A stretch of DNA of 64,000 bases from Microbacterium kyungheense (GTDB taxonomy: Bacteria; Actinomycetota; Actinomycetes; Actinomycetales; Microbacteriaceae), in contig NZ_VFPE01000008.1 in the NCBI RefSeq assembly GCF_006783905.1, positions 1-64,000 of the forward strand, written 5' to 3'. Positions 58,329 through 64,000 of this stretch are shown here, one piece after another; positions within the stretch are counted from its first letter, which is position 1; each line of letters starts with the position of its first letter. The position numbers and the translations under genes were made by a program. The notes under the pieces are model-generated. The model did not search any database and was not told the DNA's origin. It saw nothing but the letters and a program-made list of their open reading frames with translations.

Positions 58329-60770
58329 TCAGACACCCACGGTCACCGGCACCAGATCGTTCGCCGACCGCACCACCAGCGCGCCCGCGAACACCTCCGC
58401 ATCCAGCCCCGCGGGCGCCGTCACCCGGAACGAAGCCTCGTCGCCAGGCAGCAACGTCACCATCCCCCGGTCGACCCGTGCGGCGGCATCCGCTCGGTCC
58501 ACCAGCAGCGTTACGTCCTTCGCGAGCGATGTCGCCCGCACCCGCACCTCGTAGCCACCCTCGACCGCCGAAGCCGATGCGACCACCGGCGACGGCGACA
58601 ACCGCAGCGCGGGGTCCTCGTCGAAGTACCAGAACGCCCGCTCGCCCGTCGACAGCTCGGCGACCACGAACTCCCCCGTCGGGTCGTCCGATGACACGTC
58701 CAGGGCCACCGACACCGCCGAGCGCGCGGGCACCGAGGCCGAGGCATCCATCGACGTCCGCTCGTCACCCGCGAACGTGAGCACCCGCACCGACACCGAG
58801 GCCTCCCACGGTGAGTCCGAGTCGTTGTGCAGCACGAGCGCCAGGCCGCCGTCGCGGGGCTGGATGGTCGCGAAGCGGTCGGCGTAGACGTCGCGCAGCG
58901 CGTACCAGAGCGGCTTGCGGATGCCGTGACCGTCGACCGCGGCCCACGAGATCACGGGCCAGCAGTCGTTGAGCTGCCACACGATCGAGCCCTGGTTGAG
59001 GGGGTGGAGCGAACGGAAGTGCTCGATGCCGAAGCGCACCGCGCGGGCCTGGTTGAGCTGCGTGGCCCAGTGCCAGTCGTCGATCGACTGCGGCTCGGCG
59101 ATGTGCGCGCCGAGGCCGCGCTCGAGCTTGCCGTTGCCGTCGTTCGCCTTCTGGTGCACGAGCATGAGCGGGCCATACGGGTCGGCGGGCTCGTCGTGCA
59201 CGACCGAGAACAGCGTTGACCACGCCGCCGGCCCCTGGAAGCCGAACTCCGACACGAACCGCGGCCGGTAGGTGCGATAGACGTCGTAGTCGACCTGGTT
59301 CCAGACGTCCCAGATGTGCACGGTGCCGTGCTTCGGGTCGTTCGGGTGCACGAAGCGGCTGAAGCCGTACGGGCTTCCGGCCGAGTACGGCGTCGTGGGC
59401 GCGAGCTCGCCGATGACGCGCGGGAACAGGTCGAGGTAGTAGCCCTCGCCCCACGTCGCGCCCTTGAGGCGCGGGCGCCAGCCCCAGTCGACCCAGCCCC
59501 AGATGTTCTCGTTGCCGCCGTTCCACACCACCAGGCTCGGGTGCGAAGACAGGCGCGTGACGTTGTCGCGGGCCTCGGCCTCGAACTCGTCCCACAGCTC
59601 GGCGTCCTCGCTGTAGGCGGCGCACGCCAGCAGGAAGTCCTGCCACACCAGCACGCCGCGCTCGTCGGCGAGCTCGTAGAAGTCCTCGGACTCGTAGATG
59701 CCGCCGCCCCACACCCGCAGCAGGTTCATGCCCGACTCCTCGGCGTCGGTGAACCGCTCTGCCAGCCGCTCGCGCGTGATGCGCGCGAAGAAGGTGTCTT
59801 CGGGAATCCAGTTCGCCCCGCGGATGTAGATGGGCTTGCCGTTGACGATCACGGTGAACGGGCTGCCGTCGGCATCGGCCTCGACGTCGATCTCGGCGGA
59901 GCGGAAGCCGATGCGCCGGCTCCACTCCGCCTCACCCGCCTGCACGGTCAGCTCGTACAGCGGCTGCGCGCCATGCCCCCGCGGCCACCAGAGTTCGACG
60001 TCGGGCGCGGTGATCGACAGCACGACAGAAGAAGTGCCGATGGATGCCGCAACCGCCGCGCGTTCGCCGGCCACGTGTGCGACGACCTCGAGATCGGTGG
60101 CGTCGTCGCTCCACTCCAGCTCGACGTGCACGTCGACGCGGCGGGCATCGCCGTCGACGCCGACCACCGGACGGACGGACGCGATGCGCGCGCCGCTCCA
60201 GCTCTCGATGCCGATGCGACGCCAGATGCCGCTCGTCACGAGCGCGGGACCCCAGTCCCAGCCGAAGTTGCAGGCCGTCTTGCGGATCGCGTTGTACGGG
60301 TGCACGTAGCCGTGCGGACGCTCCCCCAGCACCGCCTCGCGCTCCTCGGCGTAGGCGATGGGCGAGCGGAACGTCACCTCGAGCCGATTGCCCTCGGGCC
60401 GCAGCAGCGCGCCGACCGGCCAGCGGTAGGTGCGGTGCTGGTTGCGGGTGGTCGCGACCTCGACGCCGTTGAGCACGACGCGGGCCACGGTGTCGAGGCC
60501 CTCTGCGACGAGGTCGTGGTTGTCGGCGCCGTCGGCCGGTGCGTCGAAGGTCAGCTCGTACGTCCAGTCGCACCGCCCGATCCACGACAGCAGCGACTCG
60601 TTGTCGTCGACATACGGATCGGGGATGAGCCCGGCGGCGAGCAGGTCGGTGTGCACCACACCGGGGACCGTCGCCGGAACCGGCTCGGCCGCGACGCCGG
60701 CGAAGGCGGGAGGGATGCCGCCACCGCTGTGCCGCAGGGTCCAGCCGTCGTGAAGCTCACGCAAAGTCAT
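58329..60770 (-). CDS. GH2 beta-mannosidase
   Basis: 813 residues. Sugar-binding jelly roll (about 1-195, with LLSWIGRCDWTYELTFDAP), Ig-like domain, barrel from about 300. Acid/base Glu421 in WNGGNENIW and nucleophile Glu508 in FVSEFGFQGP, both in beta-mannosidase contexts; WDWGPALVTSGIWR is a family hallmark. No signal peptide, so cytoplasmic cleavage of beta-mannosides. It is closer to the typical beta-mannosidase than the gene at 32008. An operator variant (60805-60819) lies 35 bp upstream of its ATG and links it to the RpiR regulon. Confidence 0.96.
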   Translation of the reverse strand: MTLRELHDGWTLRHSGGGIPPAFAGVAAEPVPATVPGVVHTDLLAAGLIPDPYVDDNESLLSWIGRCDWTYELTFDAPADGADNHDLVAEGLDTVARVVLNGVEVATTRNQHRTYRWPVGALLRPEGNRLEVTFRSPIAYAEEREAVLGERPHGYVHPYNAIRKTACNFGWDWGPALVTSGIWRRIGIESWSGARIASVRPVVGVDGDARRVDVHVELEWSDDATDLEVVAHVAGERAAVAASIGTSSVVLSITAPDVELWWPRGHGAQPLYELTVQAGEAEWSRRIGFRSAEIDVEADADGSPFTVIVNGKPIYIRGANWIPEDTFFARITRERLAERFTDAEESGMNLLRVWGGGIYESEDFYELADERGVLVWQDFLLACAAYSEDAELWDEFEAEARDNVTRLSSHPSLVVWNGGNENIWGWVDWGWRPRLKGATWGEGYYLDLFPRVIGELAPTTPYSAGSPYGFSRFVHPNDPKHGTVHIWDVWNQVDYDVYRTYRPRFVSEFGFQGPAAWSTLFSVVHDEPADPYGPLMLVHQKANDGNGKLERGLGAHIAEPQSIDDWHWATQLNQARAVRFGIEHFRSLHPLNQGSIVWQLNDCWPVISWAAVDGHGIRKPLWYALRDVYADRFATIQPRDGGLALVLHNDSDSPWEASVSVRVLTFAGDERTSMDASASVPARSAVSVALDVSSDDPTGEFVVAELSTGERAFWYFDEDPALRLSPSPVVASASAVEGGYEVRVRATSLAKDVTLLVDRADAAARVDRGMVTLLPGDEASFRVTAPAGLDAEVFAGALVVRSANDLVPVTVGV

Positions 60771-60804
60771 ACCCCTAGGAGTAGCACAGGCTCGCGGCCC
60801 GACA

Positions 60805-60819
60805 CGTAGCGCGACTACC
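60805..60819. promoter_or_regulatory. RpiR-type operator variant, CGTAG-N5-CTACC
   Basis: GTAG-N5-CTAC core matches the three identical operators; upstream of the beta-mannosidase gene. Confidence 0.6.
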
Positions 60820-60877
60820 CGAAACTGGCGGATTCGCAGGGTTTCGGCATCCGATTCTCGTCCTGGGCCGCGCGTGA

Positions 60878-60892
60878 TGTAGTCTTACTACC
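60878..60892. promoter_or_regulatory. RpiR-type operator variant, TGTAGTCTTACTACC
   Basis: Differs from the consensus TGTAG-N5-CTACA in one arm base; lies 28 bp before ATG 60920 of the cupin gene, on the other side of the divergent region. Confidence 0.68.
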
Positions 60893-60919
60893 CTGATGCT
60901 CACCGAAGAAGGGACGCCT

Positions 60920-61525
60920 ATGTGCGCCGCTGCACGCGTCGCGGAACCTGCCTCGCTCCAGGTCGACCCGTTGAACGGCCTCTTCTCGGGGCGATCGGAG
61001 CGCTATGAGAAGCACCTCGCCGACCTCGGCGGGCTGTACCGCGACACCGCGGCGTTCGACGCGGCGCTGGCCGCCCACGACGGCGAGCCGGTGTACTGGG
61101 TCGAGAGCAGCACGCCCGAAGAAGGCCGCGGCGCCCTGACCATCGGGCTCAGCGTGCTGCAGCCGGGCCGCATCGGCGACGAGTTCGCGATGACCCGCGG
61201 CCACCTGCATGCCCAGGCCGAGTTCGCCGAGCTGTACTACGGCATCGCCGGCAGCGGCGTCATGCTGCTCGAGAGCGTGGCCGGCGAGTCCCGCGCGGTG
61301 CCCATCACACCCGGCGTCGCCGTGCACGTGCCCGGGGGCTGGGTGCACCGCAGTGTCAATGTCGGCGCCGACAAGCTCGTGACGCTCTTCGCGTACGCGA
61401 CCGAGGCAGGCCAGGACTACGGCATCATCGAGCGGGCAGGAGGGATGCAGCAGCTCGTCGTCACCGACGGCGACGGCGGCTGGACCACCCGGCCGAACCC
61501 CGACCACGGAGGCTACGTTGCCTGA
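60920..61525 (+). CDS. Cupin-type glucose-6-phosphate-isomerase-like protein
   Basis: 201 residues. The PGI-cupin signature TRGHLHAQAEFAELYYGIAGSG (core: TRGHLHAQAEFAELYYG) has the two His and Glu that bind the metal, with the downstream VHVPGGWVHR His; these match archaeal-type phosphoglucose isomerase. Isomerases of this class act on hexose phosphates. ATG 60920 is chosen over ATG 60896 because AAGGGA lies 6-11 bases before it. First gene of an operon with aldolase, dehydrogenase and kinase. Confidence 0.87.
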   Translation: MCAAARVAEPASLQVDPLNGLFSGRSERYEKHLADLGGLYRDTAAFDAALAAHDGEPVYWVESSTPEEGRGALTIGLSVLQPGRIGDEFAMTRGHLHAQAEFAELYYGIAGSGVMLLESVAGESRAVPITPGVAVHVPGGWVHRSVNVGADKLVTLFAYATEAGQDYGIIERAGGMQQLVVTDGDGGWTTRPNPDHGGYVA

Positions 61526-62207
61526 GCAGGACGTCCTCGCCGACCTCGCGGCGCACATCGACATCAGCTGCGTGCAGGCGCGCCACAACCGCGCCGACCT
61601 CGAAGAGCTCGCGCAGCGCGCCATAGCCGGCGGCTTCGTGAGCGCCCACGTGCTGCCGAACTGGCTGCCCGTCATGCGCGAACTGCTCGACGGCTCGACG
61701 GTGCTCGCCGGGTCGCCGGTCGGCTTCCCGAGCGGCGGCGCCACGACGGCCACCAAGGTCGCCGAGGCCCGTGAACTGCTCGACCTCGGCGCGCAGGAGC
61801 TCGACGTCGTCGTCGCGATCGGCAGGCTGCGCTCGGGCGAGACGGACTATGTCACGCGCGAGCTCGCCGCCGTCGTGGAGGTCGTGGGCGACCGCGTTCC
61901 CCTTCGCGCGATCCTCGAGGTCGGCTACCTCGACAACGACCAGCTCCGCGCGGGCGTCGACGCCGCGATCGCGGCGGGTGTGCCGTGGATCAAGACCGGC
62001 ACGGGCTGGTCCGGCATCTCGACCACCGTCGACCACATCCGCGTGATCGCCGACCAGGCAGCCGGCCGCGCGGCACTCAAGGCGGCGGGCGGCGTGCGCG
62101 ATCTCGCCACGGTGCGCGAGATGGCGCGCCTGGGCGTCACCCGATTCGGAATGAACGCCGATGCCGCCGTCGCGGCGGTGGCCGCGGCATCCAGGAGTGA
62201 AGCATGA
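61518..62207 (+). CDS. DeoC-like class I aldolase
   Basis: 229 residues. DeoC-type barrel with Asp96 (ELDVVVAIG), Schiff-base Lys159 (WIKTGTGW) and proton-relay Lys188 (ALKAAGGV), in the order of deoxyribose-phosphate aldolase, so it is a functional class I aldolase. In this operon it more likely cleaves a deoxy- or keto-sugar phosphate than deoxyribose phosphate. TTG 61518 is used because GGAGG (61508-61512) sits just before it; it overlaps the cupin gene's stop. Confidence 0.87.
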   Translation: MPEQDVLADLAAHIDISCVQARHNRADLEELAQRAIAGGFVSAHVLPNWLPVMRELLDGSTVLAGSPVGFPSGGATTATKVAEARELLDLGAQELDVVVAIGRLRSGETDYVTRELAAVVEVVGDRVPLRAILEVGYLDNDQLRAGVDAAIAAGVPWIKTGTGWSGISTTVDHIRVIADQAAGRAALKAAGGVRDLATVREMARLGVTRFGMNADAAVAAVAAASRSEA

Positions 62208-63172
62208 CCTTTCCCACCATGAACGCCCACGACCTGCGGCCGGCGGAGACGCCGACGCTCTACTTCATCGGTGTGACGACCGGGCGCTCGTCGATCCAGT
62301 ACGTCTTCCCCCGCTGGGCCGAGCAGCTGGGGCTCGAGGGGGCTGTACTGCAGGGCATCGACCTGCCGCTGCGCGCGCCGGCGGACGACTACCGCCGCGT
62401 GGTCGAGTTCATCGCCGCCGACCCGCTGAGTCTCGGCGCGCTCGTCACGACGCACAAGATCGACCTCTTCACCGCGTGCCGCGATCTCTTCGACGAGATC
62501 GACCCGTTCGCCCGGCTCATGGGCGAGACGAGCTGCATCTCCAAGCGCGACGGCAAGCTGATCTGCCACGCCAAGGACCCGATCTCGAGCGGCCTGGCTC
62601 TAGACACCTTCATCCCCGACGGCCACTGGAGCCGCACCGGCGCCGACGCGCTGTGCATGGGGGCCGGCGGCTCGACCATCGCCATCAGCTGGTACCTCTC
62701 GCGCCTCGAGTCCGGCGCCGAGCGCCCCGGCCGCATCATCGTGACGAACCGATCGCCGCAGCGCCTCGAGCACATCCGCGAGATCCACGCGCAGCTCGAC
62801 ACCGACACCGCGTTCGAGTACGTGCTCACGCCGACCTCCGCCGACAACGACCGCGTCATGGCGGGGCTCGCGCCCGGGTCGCTCGTGGTCAACGCGACCG
62901 GCCTCGGCAAGGATGCCCCGGGCTCGCCGCTGACGGATGCCGGCGTCTTTCCCGAGCGCGCCATCGCGTGGGACCTCAACTACCGCGGCGACCTCGTCTT
63001 CCTCGATCAGGCGCGCGCTCAGGAGGACGCGCACGCCCTGCAGGTGGAGGATGGTTGGATCTACTTCGTGCACGGATGGACGCAGGTGATCGCTGAGGTG
63101 TTCCACATCGACATCCCCACCGCGGGGCCTTCGTTCGAGCGTCTGAGCGAGCTCGCCCTCGCGACGCGGTGA
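62204..63172 (+). CDS. Shikimate-dehydrogenase-family oxidoreductase
   Basis: 322 residues. AroE-like substrate domain (LGALVTTHKIDLFTACRDLFDEIDPFARLMGETSCI, seen as GALVTTHKIDLF and GETSCI) and a Rossmann domain with MGAGGSTIAISWYL, NATGLGKDAPGSPL and WDLNYRGDLVFL. Longer than ordinary AroE; the usual NPNM-type core of biosynthetic AroE is altered, so it probably oxidises a sugar-like polyol. ATGA overlap with the aldolase gene before it. Confidence 0.85.
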   Translation: MTFPTMNAHDLRPAETPTLYFIGVTTGRSSIQYVFPRWAEQLGLEGAVLQGIDLPLRAPADDYRRVVEFIAADPLSLGALVTTHKIDLFTACRDLFDEIDPFARLMGETSCISKRDGKLICHAKDPISSGLALDTFIPDGHWSRTGADALCMGAGGSTIAISWYLSRLESGAERPGRIIVTNRSPQRLEHIREIHAQLDTDTAFEYVLTPTSADNDRVMAGLAPGSLVVNATGLGKDAPGSPLTDAGVFPERAIAWDLNYRGDLVFLDQARAQEDAHALQVEDGWIYFVHGWTQVIAEVFHIDIPTAGPSFERLSELALATR

Positions 63173-63176
63173 CGCC

Positions 63177-64000
63177 GTGACCGCACTCGCGCTGGCCTTC
63201 GACCTCGGCACCGGAGGCTGCAAGGCCTCGCTGTGGGACGAGCACGCGACCATGCTCGCCGAGACGGTCTGCGAGTACGCGACCACGCACCCCGCCCCCG
63301 GCCGCAACGAGCAGCGCCCCGAGGACTGGTGGCGCGCCATCGTGGCATCCACCCGCGAGATCATCGAGCGGATTCCGGATGCCGCGACGGCCGTCGCCGG
63401 CATCGCACTGTCGGGCCAGAGCCTGGGCGCCGTGCAGCTCGACGATGCGCTCGAACTGGTGCGGCCCACGACGCCGATCTGGTCGGACGCGCGCGGCCGC
63501 ACCGCGCGCGTGTTCGCCGCGCTGCCCGAACCGGAGTGGTACCGGCGCACCGGCAACGGGTTCGGCGCGGCGCTCTACCCGGTATTCAAGGCCGCTGCCT
63601 TCGCCGCCGAAGAACCGGAGGCATGGGCGCGCACGCGGCACCTCGTCGGCTCGAAGGACTGGATCAACCTGCGGCTGACCGGACGCCTCGTCACCGACCA
63701 CTCGATGGCGTCGGGCTCGGGCGCCTATTCACTCGAGCGCGGCGGCTACGACGACGAGATCCTGGCCGCCGCGGGCATCGCGCGCGAGCTCCTTCCCGAA
63801 CCCGTCGAGTCCGCCGACGTCGTCGGCGCCCTCACACGCGACGCCGCCGATGCGCTCGGCCTGCCGGCCGGCATCCCGGTGTTCGCGGGTGCCGTCGACA
63901 ACGCGGCCATGGCGCTCGGCTCACGCGGCACCGCCGAGGGCCGCCTGTACGCCGCGCTCGGATCGTCGAGTTGGATGACCGTCACGAGCGCTCGCCCCGT
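63177..64000 (+). CDS. FGGY-family carbohydrate kinase (cut by right edge)
   Basis: 274 residues visible of about 490 expected. FDLGTGGCKASLWDEH is the first phosphate-binding motif; IALSGQSLGAVQLDD and VGSKDWINLRLTGRLVTDHSMASGSGAY (in parts: KDWINLRLTGRLVTDHS) are FGGY core elements. GTG 63177 lies 4 bp after the previous stop, within the operon. The sugar phosphorylated cannot be named. Confidence 0.92.
   Translation, partial: MTALALAFDLGTGGCKASLWDEHATMLAETVCEYATTHPAPGRNEQRPEDWWRAIVASTREIIERIPDAATAVAGIALSGQSLGAVQLDDALELVRPTTPIWSDARGRTARVFAALPEPEWYRRTGNGFGAALYPVFKAAAFAAEEPEAWARTRHLVGSKDWINLRLTGRLVTDHSMASGSGAYSLERGGYDDEILAAAGIARELLPEPVESADVVGALTRDAADALGLPAGIPVFAGAVDNAAMALGSRGTAEGRLYAALGSSSWMTVTSARP

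Noticed and set aside
1..64000. CRISPR array, tRNA, rRNA, integrase or transposase genes
   Set aside because: None seen: no regularly spaced direct repeats, no tRNA-like cloverleaf and no recombinase motifs were recognised by reading both strands.

Overview
The window comes from a high-GC actinobacterium. Codon use, frequent 'ggatgcc/gcatcc' words, an argG of the long actinobacterial type, the MurR/RpiR-controlled glycoside genes and many start codons lying 6-8 nt after a TANNNT -10 box all suit the Microbacteriaceae, most likely Microbacterium. That placement is an inference; no rRNA or other marker gene is present.

Layout. 1-2420: purA (running off the left edge, with two apparent frameshifts) and two tandem Pr6Pr-type membrane proteins. 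2421-11378: a 2985-residue LPXTG-type surface protein with ten DUF5979-like repeats. 11534-17351: argG, an MDR oxidoreductase, and a TetR / ABC-like / YhgE operon with an operator-promoter palindrome. 17401-20243: a perfect 58-bp palindrome and a penicillin-acylase-family Ntn hydrolase. 20397-24335: small stress-type genes (VOC, ABATE/CGNR regulator with three operator copies), a lipoprotein and a secreted S1 protease. 24446-29892: a flavoprotein facing a LysR regulator, DUF1905, a DHFR-like protein, and a YciI/ECF42 sigma pair.

29911-47802 is a large glycoside-utilisation region. Leftward run: binding lipoprotein, DUF6259-like TIM-barrel protein, two permeases, GH2 beta-mannosidase-like enzyme, S51 peptidase, ROK kinase, and at its tail a rifamycin ADP-ribosyltransferase (Arr). 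Rightward runs: a DUF3863-like protein with a GH78 alpha-L-rhamnosidase, and RpiR with a 2-hydroxyacid dehydrogenase and a phosphotriesterase-like hydrolase; a leftward SDR lies between. A second part at 58329-64000 (beta-mannosidase; cupin PGI-like protein, DeoC-like aldolase, shikimate-dehydrogenase-like protein, FGGY kinase) carries the same operator motif, TGTAG-N5-CTACA. One RpiR regulon therefore appears to control oligosaccharide uptake, trimming and sugar catabolism.

47840-58320 separates these two parts. It holds housekeeping-like genes (thioesterase, nucleoside deaminase), then a lower-GC stretch of unknown membrane/secreted proteins, a HEPN-like protein (Rx4H) and a divergent pair: a P-loop ATPase of the Sll1717 type and a SIR2-domain protein. 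That pair is the best candidate for an undescribed anti-phage system.

Caution: two compensating one-base indels in purA, a lost stop in the first Pr6Pr gene and an apparent frame change at the start of the SIR2 gene suggest that the sequence itself contains some indel errors.
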